Positions 1 through 11,000 of a stretch of 64,000 nucleotides of DNA are shown here, piece by piece; position 1 is the stretch's first letter; each line of letters starts with the position of its first letter. Source of the DNA: Artemisia argyi (Eukaryota; Streptophyta; Magnoliopsida; Asterales; Asteraceae); the NCBI GenBank assembly GCA_030686995.1, contig CM060691.1, forward strand, positions 86,425,055-86,489,054, read 5' to 3'. The notes beneath the pieces are model-generated. The model was not told the origin of the DNA. It was given only the letters and a program-made list of their open reading frames with translations, and searched no databases. A program made the translations under genes and the position numbers.

Positions 1-642
1 ATGATATGATGCTATTAAGAACCTGGAAATCTAACAGTTAACTAGTAGAAGAGATTTGAAAATGATTTTGACTATTAACTGAAATGAACACTGGCTTTTA
101 TGGTATGACAGACCTAATGGAACCTAATGAGACATGTTTAAACAGGAAACAACCACAAAATCATACTAGATCCTATAGTAAACAGCAAATCCAAATACTC
201 CTTTAAAAAATTGTTTTTATGAATTTCAAAACATCACACTGATCTAACTTATGATTTCATTTCCAGAAGTTATAACATGATAAATTAAGAGCATTTAAGC
301 ACAGAATCATTAGTAAACCAACAAATACTCATGAATCACTAAAACTTAATTTTGACAGTGAAATTGTAAAAGCTGAGTAACATGAATTCTATTGAACTAA
401 CAGGTTTCAAATGATACCACAACATCTTCAATACACCAAATAAGCATAAAAAAAAACATAAATGGACAACCATAAGCTTTTTGAACGGTGAAAGCAAAAT
501 TAAAGATTATTGCTTACAAATGATTCCAGGATGAGAAACAGAGAACCAAGGATCATAAACCTTTCCTAAAGCTTCCAATAAGCTACTAAACCAGGGGCAA
601 TCCATTATTTCCCCTGCTCCTTGTTTCTTTCTTCATCTTGAT
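1..642 (-). repeat. 3' LTR of element 1, partial (R/U5 side), U3 end lost
   Basis: These bases match the right LTR at a constant offset of 9960 up to position 642, after which the two copies share nothing recognisable. The right copy continues for another 1572 bp through its U3 and TATA box, so this left copy has lost its U3 portion. The outer end lies beyond the window start. Confidence 0.9.
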
Positions 643-1040
643 GGACTAAGTCAACATCTTGGTGAGCTGATTACCAATTATGGATTTTCACTGCCTTTAC
701 CACAAGCCATAATCTTGCGGGCTAGCCAACTCATTAGCTTTTGAGGATGATGGGGAGTTGAGGAACCATACAATTTTTGGAAAATTGCAAGCCATAAACG
801 GTTTTGAGTTATCTTTACCAAGAGCCGTTTGCTCCTGGATTAGCCAGTCCTTGTGTGGATTAGACATGGTGGACTAATAACCATTTGTTGCGTTAATGCC
901 AAGTACTTCATTAAGTGAAAATTTTGAAAAATTTTTAAAATTTTTGGCAAAAACGGGGGTACTAGATGTATAATGTGATTAAAATTTTTGGCAAAAACGG
1001 GGGTACTAGATGTATAATGTGATTAAATTCGCTAGAATTT
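643..1040. other. Unmatched spacer between broken 3' LTR and polypurine tract, with a 44-bp tandem duplication
   Basis: This stretch has no counterpart in the right LTR. Bases 937-980 are repeated exactly at 981-1024. It may be the spacer between an internal polypurine tract (1041) and a terminal one that was deleted together with the LTR U3; element 2 has such a double arrangement. No gene is seen. Confidence 0.6.
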
Positions 1041-1081
1041 CCCCCCCTACACTTAGAAATGAATATTGTCCTCAATATTCA
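1041..1081 (-). promoter_or_regulatory. Polypurine tract plus adjacent hairpin (element 1)
   Basis: On the minus strand a TAAGTGTAGGGGGGG tract (1041-1055) primes plus-strand DNA synthesis in this type of element. Just upstream in the sense direction is a perfect hairpin: on the plus strand stem GAATATTG (1061-1068), loop TCCT, stem CAATATTC (1073-1080), with one more T-A pair at 1060/1081. The same hairpin-plus-tract layout occurs twice in element 2 with different but matching stems. A second tract-like motif without a hairpin is at about 1208-1222. Confidence 0.7.
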
Positions 1082-1742
1082 AAGTCCCGGCGATTATGCC
1101 GACTCTTTGAATGTAAAAAGGCAATATTATAAGTTAAATGTAGGAACAACATTTATTTTATTTTTGTATTTTTTCATTTTTATTTTATGTACTTTATTTA
1201 CAGTAGGGCAACTCCCCTACACTTGGGTGATACACACGGGTGAAAACCCATGTTTATTCTACTGTTTTTGATTTTTTTACTTTTATAAATGTTTTTGTAT
1301 TTTTAAATTTTATATATATGTACAAAAGAAAGAAAATTCCTAACAACCGCCCCTCGAAAGGGAATCTGGGTCTGAGAGAGCTCAGTAACTGTAAACAGCC
1401 AACAACCAAATGTTGTAACTAAGAGACTAATCAAACTGGGCAAGTTGTGTGCAAAGGAAAAATATTTTTGTATTTTATATTATTTATGAAATGAAATATG
1501 ATATAGTATATATAATCACTACCTGCCAGGCTTGTGTCAGGTTTACCACGCTAGCTAATCACTTGTGAATGATTAACTATAATAAATATGTCCTGACAGC
1601 CCGGAAGTTGAATGATAAAGTATATAATATACATACAAGGATAGATATTTGAACAAAATTTACAAAATTTCATTATTATTTATGTACATGATACTAATGT
1701 TTTTGTTTTCCGAGTCACTAGCTTGACTCGACCCCGTATTAA
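1082..1742 (-). other. 3' untranslated region of element 1
   Basis: This AT-rich stretch between the pol stop and the hairpin/polypurine tract holds no credible coding sequence. The short reading frames seen here show no domain or codon pattern. An envelope-like ORF, present in some Athila elements, is absent. Confidence 0.7.
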
Positions 1743-4700
1743 TTAGTCCGTGGGGAAAGTTTGGAGATCTGGGACAACCACTTGTGGTATGTCCCCTCCA
1801 AAGTAGTGTTTCAAACGATGTCCATTTACTTTAAAGTTGAGACCGTCGGGTTGTAATAACTCAACAGTTCCGTATGGGTATACTTTTGCTACAGTAAATG
1901 GTCCAGACCAACGGGTTTTTAGCTTGCCCGAGAAAATTTTCAATCTTGAATTGAAAAGAAGAACTCTGTCACCAACGTTGAAAACGCGGTTCTTTATTTT
2001 AGAGTCATGTATCTTCTTAGTCTTTTCTTTATAGATTAAAGAATTCTCGTAAGCTTGATCACGTAGTTCATTTAGTTCATTTAGCTGAACCTTACGGTGA
2101 TCACCCGCTGTCTGAATGTCAAAGTTTGCATGTTTCAAAGCCCAGTAGGCTTTGTGCTCTAATTCGATCGGAAGATGACATGTCTTTCCGTACACCAACT
2201 TGTATGGAGTACACCCAATGGGTGTTTTATAAGCTGTACGAAAAGCCCAGAGTGCGTCGTCCAATTTGTCCGACCAAGAGGCACGGTTTTCACCAACCGT
2301 CCTCTCCAGAATTCTCTTTATGCCTCGATTTGAGACCTCCACCTGCCCACTAGTTTGGGGGTGATATGCAGTAGAAAGACGGTGAGTTACACCATATTTC
2401 AGCATCACTCTTGCAAATTGATCATTGCAAAAGTGTGTACCACGATCACTGATAATGGCACGAGGAGTCCCGAATCGAGCAAAGAGAGACTTCAAAAATT
2501 TTACAACTACTCGGGCATCATTGGTGGGTAAAGCTTTCACCTCAACCCATTTTGATAAATAGTCGACTGCCACGAGTATATACTTGTTACCTCTTGAAGA
2601 TGGGAATGGGCCCATAAAATCAATGCCCCAGATATCAAATATTTCACAGACTTGGATGATGTTTTGAGGCATTTCATCCTTCTTAGAAACATTCCCGTGA
2701 TGCTGACAAGCATCACAAGTTTTGACAAGTTCTTGGGCATCTTTATAGATGGTGGGCCAGTAAAATCCTGAATCAAACACCTTTTTGGCGGTGTAGTTTG
2801 AGCTGTGATGTCCCCCAGTGGGTCCATCATGACAAGCTTTGAGGATTTCCATGGCTTCATTACCATGGACACACCGTCGGATGACTTGATCCGCACATAT
2901 CTTAAAGAGGTAGGGGTCGTCCCAGAAATAGTGTTTAACGTCTTTAAAGAATTTTTTCTTCTGTTGGGACGACATCCCTTTCACAATGAAATTACCCGCA
3001 TGGTAGTTTGCAAAATCTGCAAACCATGGGGTAGAGGTATCATCCCGTGTAGAGATTAGATTGAGAGTCTCCAGAGGAAAAGTTTCATTAATTTCTTTTC
3101 TCTCGAGAATATCCTGATGAGGATTCTCTAACCGGGATAAGTGATCAGCAGCAAGGTTCTCTGCTCCTTTTTTGTCTCGTATGAGTATATCGAATTCCTG
3201 AAGGAGCAGGACCCAACGGAGCAGTCTTGGCTTTGCGTCCTGTTTAGTGAACAGGTATTTCAAAGCCGAGTGGTCCGTGTACACCACACATTTGGTTAGG
3301 ATTAAGTAAGACCTAAATTTCTCAAAGGCATATACCACAGCTAATAATTCTTTTTCTGTGGTGGTATAATGTACTTGAGCTTCACTCATGGTCTTACTTG
3401 CGTAGTGTATTGGCTGAAAATGTTTGGATTTGCGTTGCCCCAGAACTGCACCAATAGCGAAATCGCTAGCATCGCACATAAGTTCGAAGGGTAAGTCCCA
3501 GTCGGGGGCAACAAGGATCGGTGCCTCGGTAAGCTTTTTCTTTAAAGTAGAGAAAGCTTCGATGCACTCGGGGGAAAAGATAAAAGGAGCATCCTTTTCA
3601 AGAAGATGAGTCATGGGCCGGGCTATTTTGGAGAAATCCTGAATGAATCTCCGATAGAACCCGGCATGGCCAAGGAAACTTCTTATTCCTTTAACAGTGG
3701 TGGGATGAGGCAGTTTAGCTATAACATCAATTTTGGCCTTATCGACCTCAATCCCACTTTTTGAAATTTTATGGCCAAGGACAATGCCCTCCTTAACCAT
3801 AAAATGGCTCTTCTCCCAATTTAGACAAAGATTAGTGTCTTCACAACGTTGAAGCATCTTTTCTAAATGGGAAAGGTATGAGTCGAAAGAATTCCCAATG
3901 ACTGAGAAGTCATCCATGAATACCTCCATAGTTTTCCCGATCATGTCGTGGAAAATAGCCATCATGCACCTCTGGAAAGTGCCCGGAGCATTGCATAACC
4001 CAAAAGGCATGCGACGATAGGCAAATGTTCCGTAAGGGCATGTGAAGGTAGTTTTATCTTGATCCTGTGGATCAATGGGAATTTGGAAGTAACCCGAGAA
4101 GCCGTCGAGGAAGCAATAATACTCATTCCCCGCTAGTCTCTCAAGCATCTGATCCATAAAGGGCAGAGGGAAATGGTCTTTGCGGGTGGCTTCGTTAAGC
4201 TTTCTGTAATCGATACATACTCGCCACCCTGTAACCAAACGAGTTGGTATCAACTCGTTATCCTCATTTGTGACAACCGTGATGCCACCCTTTTTTGGAA
4301 CGCAATGTATTGGGCTAACCCAAGGAGTATCTGATATAGGGTAAATCAATCCCGCATCGAGAAGTTTGATAACTTCTTCCTTGATAACTTCGTGGATTTT
4401 TGGATTTACCCTTCTTTGATGCTGCACGGTAGGTTTAAAGTCCTCTTCCATTAGGATTTTGTGTGTACAAAAATCCGGGTTAATACCCTTTATGTCTGAA
4501 AGTTTCCAAGCAATTGCTTGCTTGTGGGACTTTAAAACCTTATGCAGCGCGGTTTTCTCCTCATCCTTTAAGTCTTTGGCAATAATGACCGGTAACTTAT
4601 CGTTACCTTCCAAGAATGCATATTCTAGATGAGGAGGCAGGTCCTTAAGTTCGACCTCGGGGAAATCATCAGTTTTCTCAACATATTTGACTTCCGCGTT

Positions 4701-5495
4701 ATGAAGTTGTGGAGGTAGAACAGGAATGGGAGAGGGATCTTTGTTCAATAACTTCTCAAGGAGAAGTATATCCCTTTCCGGGTCAATCTCTTGGTTATCA
4801 ATCCCCTCGGGAACTGAATCACTTTTGAGAAAGGCCTCTAATTCCTCAAGGACGAAATCACTTCCCTCAAACGGAGTGAGGGAAGGAAAAGAATTAGCGA
4901 TTATGGGGTGAGAAGAGGGAGTGGGATTGCCACTTGGAGAACTATCAGCGAAACCAAGGATTTCCTGAGCATACTCCTCAGATGCAATGTCAATGACATC
5001 AATTCGGTTGACCGATTCAGCATCATAATTCGAGGAGTATCTCGAGGTTTGATCAAGATTGAACGTTATCGCTTCAGTGCCAACTCGTAACGTGATTTCC
5101 TCATCGAAAACATCGATTAATGCACGACCCGTCCTTAAGAATCCCCTCCCTAGTATGAGAGGAACTCTAGGATCCGCATCGAAATCAACAACGACAAAGT
5201 CTGCCGGAAAATGGAACTTTCCCACTCTTACAAATACGTCCTCGGCAATACCAAGAGGACGTGAAATTGAACGGTCTGCAAGCTCGAGAGTCATGCATGT
5301 GGGACTAAGTGCCTGAAGAGAGAGCTTTTTCCAAACTGAGTAGGGCATTAAGTTGATGCTTGCACCAAGATCGGCCAAGGCAAAGCAGTCAACCATTCCT
5401 GGAAACACACAAGGTATTAGAAATCTTCCAGGATCTCCTAGCTTCGCGGGAAGCTGTTTCAATAGAACTGCAGAGCAGTTCTCGTTGAGTGGAGT
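1743..5495 (-). CDS. Pol polyprotein of element 1 (protease, RT, RNase H, integrase)
   Basis: This is a 1239-residue uninterrupted frame counted from a TTG codon at 5462. The same frame is open back to the TGA at 5498-5496, so the real protein probably continues from Gag. Approximate residues from 5462: aspartic protease site DLGAS near 31; RT active site FMDDF near 516; RNase [13 protein letters not shown] near 662 with a TDHSAL motif later; integrase zinc finger HH near 883 and CDAC near 915; catalytic Asp in WGIDFMGPF near 948, Asp in ISDRGTHF near 1003 and Glu in GQVEVSN near 1040. The last two are separated by exactly 35 residues (DD35E). The C-terminal end carries the usual [10 protein letters not shown] / WSGPFTV block and no chromodomain. 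Pol matures the virus-like particle, copies the RNA and integrates the cDNA. All catalytic residues are present, so the enzyme may be functional if the stop between gag and pol is bypassed. Confidence 0.93.
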   Translation of the reverse strand, partial: TPLNENCSAVLLKQLPAKLGDPGRFLIPCVFPGMVDCFALADLGASINLMPYSVWKKLSLQALSPTCMTLELADRSISRPLGIAEDVFVRVGKFHFPADFVVVDFDADPRVPLILGRGFLRTGRALIDVFDEEITLRVGTEAITFNLDQTSRYSSNYDAESVNRIDVIDIASEEYAQEILGFADSSPSGNPTPSSHPIIANSFPSLTPFEGSDFVLEELEAFLKSDSVPEGIDNQEIDPERDILLLEKLLNKDPSPIPVLPPQLHNAEVKYVEKTDDFPEVELKDLPPHLEYAFLEGNDKLPVIIAKDLKDEEKTALHKVLKSHKQAIAWKLSDIKGINPDFCTHKILMEEDFKPTVQHQRRVNPKIHEVIKEEVIKLLDAGLIYPISDTPWVSPIHCVPKKGGITVVTNEDNELIPTRLVTGWRVCIDYRKLNEATRKDHFPLPFMDQMLERLAGNEYYCFLDGFSGYFQIPIDPQDQDKTTFTCPYGTFAYRRMPFGLCNAPGTFQRCMMAIFHDMIGKTMEVFMDDFSVIGNSFDSYLSHLEKMLQRCEDTNLCLNWEKSHFMVKEGIVLGHKISKSGIEVDKAKIDVIAKLPHPTTVKGIRSFLGHAGFYRRFIQDFSKIARPMTHLLEKDAPFIFSPECIEAFSTLKKKLTEAPILVAPDWDLPFELMCDASDFAIGAVLGQRKSKHFQPIHYASKTMSEAQVHYTTTEKELLAVVYAFEKFRSYLILTKCVVYTDHSALKYLFTKQDAKPRLLRWVLLLQEFDILIRDKKGAENLAADHLSRLENPHQDILERKEINETFPLETLNLISTRDDTSTPWFADFANYHAGNFIVKGMSSQQKKKFFKDVKHYFWDDPYLFKICADQVIRRCVHGNEAMEILKACHDGPTGGHHSSNYTAKKVFDSGFYWPTIYKDAQELVKTCDACQHHGNVSKKDEMPQNIIQVCEIFDIWGIDFMGPFPSSRGNKYILVAVDYLSKWVEVKALPTNDARVVVKFLKSLFARFGTPRAIISDRGTHFCNDQFARVMLKYGVTHRLSTAYHPQTSGQVEVSNRGIKRILERTVGENRASWSDKLDDALWAFRTAYKTPIGCTPYKLVYGKTCHLPIELEHKAYWALKHANFDIQTAGDHRKVQLNELNELRDQAYENSLIYKEKTKKIHDSKIKNRVFNVGDRVLLFNSRLKIFSGKLKTRWSGPFTVAKVYPYGTVELLQPDGLNFKVNGHRLKHYFGGDIPQVVVPDLQTFPTD

Positions 5496-7445
5496 TCATG
5501 CCATCTCAAACAGTTTTTCTTTATTGCTCAACAGATTTTTGATTGTCGATGCGAATTTGGGCATTAAAAGAAGAGCATCCGCGAAGCTAATATCGAAGTG
5601 TAGTTCTTGAAAAATCTGAAAAAAATTTTCCATCTGATGATTAGCTTTTTCACGGAGCTTTTGGTCTTGCAATCGTGAGGGATATGGAATTGTTGGTTTT
5701 GGGTTGGCTTTTGGATTTTCAACAGGACCTTCGGTAGTTTCAAACACAACTCTTTTAGGAGGAGTCGGGACCGGGATAACTGAAGGTGGGACGTCGTCGG
5801 TACTTCCATTATGAATAGGAGGTATCGTGTCCGTTGTAACCTCAGTTTCTTTTTCCAGTACCTCAGGAGAAGAGAAAGAGGTAGATGGAGTTTTAGGTCC
5901 TTTATATGAAGCTCCACTCCTTGTGGTGATCGCCTTAACATCGCCCCTCGGATTAGCGATCGTGTTGCTAGGTAAAGTACCTGAGCCCGAGGGTCGATCA
6001 TTTAAAGATTTCTTTATGTCAGAAATTTGGCTGATCAACAACCTGTTGGTTTCTTCCTGTGCTTTCATGAATTGTTTTAACAATTCATCAGAAGGGGTAG
6101 GGTTTGGAACAACAGCTGGTGTTTGAACGGGAGGGGTTTGCCCTCGAGTGTTCTGCTGAAACCCTTGATTTTGGAATTGTCCCTGATTAGGGTTTCCATG
6201 AAAGTAGCCAGGATTATAGTTACTCGGTCCCTGATTTCTATTCCCCTGATTTTGAAAGTTTTGGGGATAACCTTGATTAAAGTGACCTTGGTTAGAATAA
6301 CCTTGGTTACTTCTGTTTGGGTTTTGGGGACGGTTTTGGGTGTTCTGGTTAAAACCAGGTGGTACAGAGTAAGTGCTCGGACGCCATGGTGGCTCAGCAG
6401 GAGGACGATATGGATTGCCTCCTTGGCTAGAACTACCAGCAATCGCGTTGGTTTCAAATGTGTTATTGTCTGTGGCAGTACAATTATAGTAGGCATGTGG
6501 TCCACCGCAGGTAACACAAACATCCACTTTCTTCACTTCAGCATGTGAAGGATTCTGTGGGAACGAGACTTTCTTCTGATTGGAGTGAACCAAGGCTTGT
6601 ATAGCATCCGTGAGTTTATCAATCTTAGCATCAGTACTAGATTGACTCACGGTAGAAGAAGTAGAAGGATCGACCTGTTTATTACGTATGGTTCGAACCT
6701 TAGACTTATTTTCAATTATTGCTAAAGCTTCCTTGACAGTACGACTCAAAAAATTCCCTCCTGCTGAGGCATTAAGAGAATCTTGGTCTGCTTGGCTTAC
6801 TCCGTTATAAAATGTGTCGAGTTGCATTAACTCAGAAAATCCATGGTGGGGGCATTTGCGAAGCAACTCTTTGAATCTATCCCATGCTTCACTGAATGTC
6901 TCACCAGGTCTTTGTGAAAACTTGGTGATCTCATTCCTCAGATAGGCAGTTTTGGATGGTGGATAGAATTCATTCACAAATTTTTTAACTAGATCTTCCC
7001 ATGTTTCTATGGATCGAGGGGGTTGTTTCTCTAGCCAGACTCTGGCTGCTCCCTCGAGAGAAAATGGAAACAGAAGTAGTTTAATAGCCTCCGGCGGGAC
7101 ATTCTTATATTTGATGGTAGATGTAATTTTGTTAAACCATCTTATATGTGAATGAGGATCGTCCCTTTCGAAACCATAGAACTGATTAGAAGTAACCAGA
7201 TTAAGTAATCCGGTTTTTAATTCAAAATTATCAGATACTATGGCGGGTACAATAATAGCATCTCCATAACCCTCGATGGGTGCCTGGAGAAGCTCTGACA
7301 TTGGGCGTTCTTCTGCCATGATGACTGCAGTTTTAGGTTCAGTCTGTATTTGAGTTTCAATTTTCGGGGCAGATTGTGTACGTTTTCGAGGAATACTGAC
7401 AAGCTCGCGATGAGGACTTGTAGACCTAGAAGAACGTGTGTGCAT
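5496..7445 (-). CDS. Gag capsid/nucleocapsid protein of element 1
   Basis: This 649-residue Gag starts at the ATG at 7445, about 570 nt downstream of the primer site. The capsid region (about 80-270) has the plant gypsy Gag core, including a WLEKQP block and the RPGETFSEAWDRFKELL block. A zinc knuckle of form C-x2-C-x3-H-x4-C (CVTCGGPHAYYNC) lies near residues 307-319 and should bind the genomic RNA. Residues about 360-440 are a low-complexity Asn/Gln/Gly-rich stretch built on NQG repeats. The frame ends KLFEMA-stop, and Pol continues in the same frame after the single TGA. Two upstream prolines-and-arginine-rich segments form the N-terminus. Related elements usually read through this point as one polyprotein, so the TGA is either a recent mutation or a control point. 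Confidence 0.92.
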   Translation of the reverse strand: MHTRSSRSTSPHRELVSIPRKRTQSAPKIETQIQTEPKTAVIMAEERPMSELLQAPIEGYGDAIIVPAIVSDNFELKTGLLNLVTSNQFYGFERDDPHSHIRWFNKITSTIKYKNVPPEAIKLLLFPFSLEGAARVWLEKQPPRSIETWEDLVKKFVNEFYPPSKTAYLRNEITKFSQRPGETFSEAWDRFKELLRKCPHHGFSELMQLDTFYNGVSQADQDSLNASAGGNFLSRTVKEALAIIENKSKVRTIRNKQVDPSTSSTVSQSSTDAKIDKLTDAIQALVHSNQKKVSFPQNPSHAEVKKVDVCVTCGGPHAYYNCTATDNNTFETNAIAGSSSQGGNPYRPPAEPPWRPSTYSVPPGFNQNTQNRPQNPNRSNQGYSNQGHFNQGYPQNFQNQGNRNQGPSNYNPGYFHGNPNQGQFQNQGFQQNTRGQTPPVQTPAVVPNPTPSDELLKQFMKAQEETNRLLISQISDIKKSLNDRPSGSGTLPSNTIANPRGDVKAITTRSGASYKGPKTPSTSFSSPEVLEKETEVTTDTIPPIHNGSTDDVPPSVIPVPTPPKRVVFETTEGPVENPKANPKPTIPYPSRLQDQKLREKANHQMENFFQIFQELHFDISFADALLLMPKFASTIKNLLSNKEKLFEMA

Positions 7446-8010
7446 GTACTAAAAACAAAATTTTCAAAACAAGATCGAGGCAAAACCACAGTAAACTTAA
7501 CCTAATAATCACGGGTAAAATGGCTTCTTTATAAAAGGTACACCACTTACACGGATATTACGTTAAATTTTTTTATCTTGTGTTTGGGAACTTATTCTGA
7601 AGGTTATTTAATTTATTCATAAGAAAATGTTTTTGGGTATATGTGTATGGGTGAAAACTTGGAAAATATTTTTGGAATCGATTCGTTAACCGAAATCGTT
7701 CTTTTAAAATCACTCGCAGGCTAGCGGGAGGAAATAAATGGATTCCTCTTCAGTTCGCAATTTAATGTCAGAACTTACCTTATACCAGCTGTATAGGTTG
7801 TGATTTTAAAGAAAACGAAGTAATTTAACTTCACGATTTATTTTGTTGTTATTTAATTTTTTTGGTGTTTTTAACACTTTAGAAAAAGTGTTAGTGAACT
7901 TTTCAGTTATGATATTTATTTTTACAAAAATTTACAGACTGATGGTATTTGTACAGTGAGTTGATATTCAGAACCACGTATGCTTCCAAATTCGTAGTAC
8001 GCAGCACACC

Positions 8011-8028
8011 TCCCCGGCAGCGGCGCCA
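8011..8028 (-). promoter_or_regulatory. Primer binding site of element 1 (tRNA-Asp type)
   Basis: On the minus strand this reads TGGCGCCGCTGCCGGGGA, six bases from the LTR end at 8035. It matches the 3' end of plant tRNA-Asp at 17 of 18 positions as I recall that tRNA. It fixes the element's orientation and the inner edge of the 5' LTR. The leader from here to the gag ATG (8010-7446) shows no other feature. Confidence 0.85.
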
Positions 8029-8034
8029 AAATTT

Positions 8035-11000
8035 TGATCAGTGGTAAACCGTCAGATTATTATTAACCAAGGTTAATAAGTCAAAAACAGCTTAGACTAA
8101 TGCTCCGTGGAGTACAATGTATCCTCGGGTCGTATTTCCCAACGAGGCGTGAAATCTGTAATAAAACGAAATTTGGGATCGGGTGATTATGAATGGGCAA
8201 AGGTGAGTTTGATTTATACTACTGGTTGAATGAGAAATTGTTTGGAAACAGTAATTAAGCATACAACAATCAGATATACAAAACACGTAACACAAAGAAT
8301 TAAAAACGTAAGTATGAAAAATATAAAAACTAAATATGACAAGTTTATAACTACAAGGGTGTAAAATGAAAATTAAAAACTTTTTAACTTAAAATAAAAT
8401 TAAAATCTAAAAAGAAAATATTATATTATTATTATATTAATTTAATATTAATTAATTAATAAAAACTATTTAAAACTTATTTAAAATCTATTTAACTAAA
8501 TTTAAAATGTGTTATACTACAAATTTAACTTGGAAAATTATAAAAATAATTTCTAAAAATCTAAAATAACTTAAAAGATTTATAATAATTAAAAAGAAAT
8601 ATTTTTGTCTTTTTATGTAATTTTTATTAATTAAAAACTATATTATTAATTTAAATCTAATTAAAATAAATAAAGGTGGAAAAATAGGAAATGAAAAGAG
8701 AAAATTATAAAACTATTTTTTACAGGTTCTAATAAAGTTTATAAACTTAGGAAAATTATAAAAATGAAAATTATATAAAATCTAAACAACTATTCTAATT
8801 TTTATTTGGTTTTTATGTTTTAAGTAATTTAAATAAAATTAAATGTAAAAATTATAAAGACTACAGTAAAAATTCTAGAAAAATATTACAAACCTAAAAT
8901 CAAATAAGGAATCTAGAAAAAATATAAAAACACACTACTGTAGAACAACTTTTAACAGTTACAAATTATTTAACAGATTTAATTAAATACTAAATAAACT
9001 ATTATTAAATCTAATAAATACAAGATAAGCTCAGAAAATTCTAAGAAAATTACTACAACTATAAAATATAACAAAGTAATTTATAAAAATATAAAAACAG
9101 GTAATCACTTAACAAAATATTAAAAAGGAAAATTAAATAGAAACTATCACTTATTTTAAATTTGATTTTTTCTTGAATTTTATTTTACAAACCTATTTTA
9201 TACCTAATAATAACTAACTTTTGTAAAAACAATTATTTTGTAAGCTAATAATAAGCTAATAATAAGCTACTAACTAAAACAGTTGACTTAGTTTGACCAA
9301 CTAAGCAATTAAGCTAAACTGAGCTTGTGTGGGGTCCACTTGGGTAAAAATTGGTTCCTATAAGTTACTTGAACATGTATAAGCAAGAATAAACACAAGG
9401 GTTCCACTTAATAAGCCAATAAGCTACAATAAGCTTATGCTTATTGGTTTTCTGAGACAGTAATTGGGACAAACTTAGGGGCTTAAATCAGGTGGGGTCC
9501 ACTGAGGTTAAAAGCTTAGGCTTGGTTGAATAAGCTAGTCTGCTAGCTTGTGAGAAATTTGGAAGCTAAAACAAGGCTTGGGGCCAACTGATGTGGCCAC
9601 AATCCACCACCAAAGGTGGTGGTGTGGTGGTGAGTAACTGATGCACAGGGCAATCAGTTCCCCTGCAGGTCTCTTTGAGGCCTTGTGGGACCCATTAAAA
9701 AAAATTCCAAAAATTTTGATAAAATTACTAAAAATCAACAAGCTGGTAGTGAGAAAGCTTGTAAAATCTCAGATGCTAATTCCTAGAATCAAGATAATTA
9801 CAGACCTCCAAAGTTTGAACAATTTCACATAAACAAGTTTTTGACTTTTCAAGATTTGTAACCCATTTGACTTTTGTGAATTGTAGCCTATACCTACTGA
9901 TTAGATTTGATGTTATATGTTATAATGATATGATATTAACCTATTTTAGCAACTAATGAAATGATATGATGCTATTAAGAACCTGGAAATCTAACAGTTA
10001 ACTAGTAGAAGAGATTTGAAAATGATTTTGACTATTAACTGAAATGAACACTGGCTTTTATGGTATGACAGACCTAATGGAACCTAATGAGACATGTTTA
10101 AACAGGAAACAACCACAAAATCATACTAGATCCTATAGTAAACAGCAAATCCAAACACTCCTTTAAAAAACTGTTTTTATGAATTTCAAAACATCACACT
10201 GATCTAACTTATGATTTCATTTCCAGAAGTTATAACATGATAAATTAAGAGCATTTAAGCACAGAATCATTAGTAAACCAACAAATACTCATGAATCACT
10301 AAAACTTAATTTTGACAGTGAAATTGTAAAAGCTGAGTAACATGAATTCTATTGAACTAACAGGTTTCAAATGATACCACAACATCTTCAATACACCAAA
10401 TAAGCATAAAAAAAAACATAAATGGACAACCATAAGCTTTTTGAACAGTGAAAGCAGAATTAAAGATTATTGCTTACAAATGATTCCAGGATGAGAAACA
10501 GAGAACCAAGGATCATAAACCTTTCCTAAAGCTTCCAATAAGCTACTAAACCAGGGGCAATCCATTATTTCCCCTGCTCCTTGTTTCTTTCTTCATCTTG
10601 ATTGATTTTTTTATTTTCTTTTTATTTTCCTTTGTATTTTTTTTATTTTTCTGTTTTATTAAATTTGTTGATTTTATCTATTCTAATAGTTTAAACAAGT
10701 TGGTATAAGGACTTATATGAGATTATAAGTCTTATAACACATTGTATAACAACTAATTGAGTACATATGAAAATTTGAAAATTAAAAACTGCATAAACTA
10801 TAACTGATCATGAAATTGAAATTAAAGCCTGAAAATAGATTTATTATAACTTTAGAAACTTAGTACAATGCTTTGAAACTTAAAATTGAACTGAGATTAT
10901 AAATTAAAGCTTAAACGACATACATTAATACTAAACTAAAAAAACTAACTAACTAATCCTTCTTCATCTTGCTCCTTTTATAGCCTCCACATGATCCAGG

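Noticed and set aside
2537..2896. Other open frames overlapping pol and gag of element 1 on both strands (for example 2537-2896 and 6077-6523)
   Set aside because: They lie inside strong protein-coding frames with complete motifs and are shadows of those codons.
5496..5498. TGA between gag and pol as a selenocysteine or programmed signal
   Set aside because: No supporting downstream structure could be shown by eye. It is kept only as a possible readthrough site in the findings.
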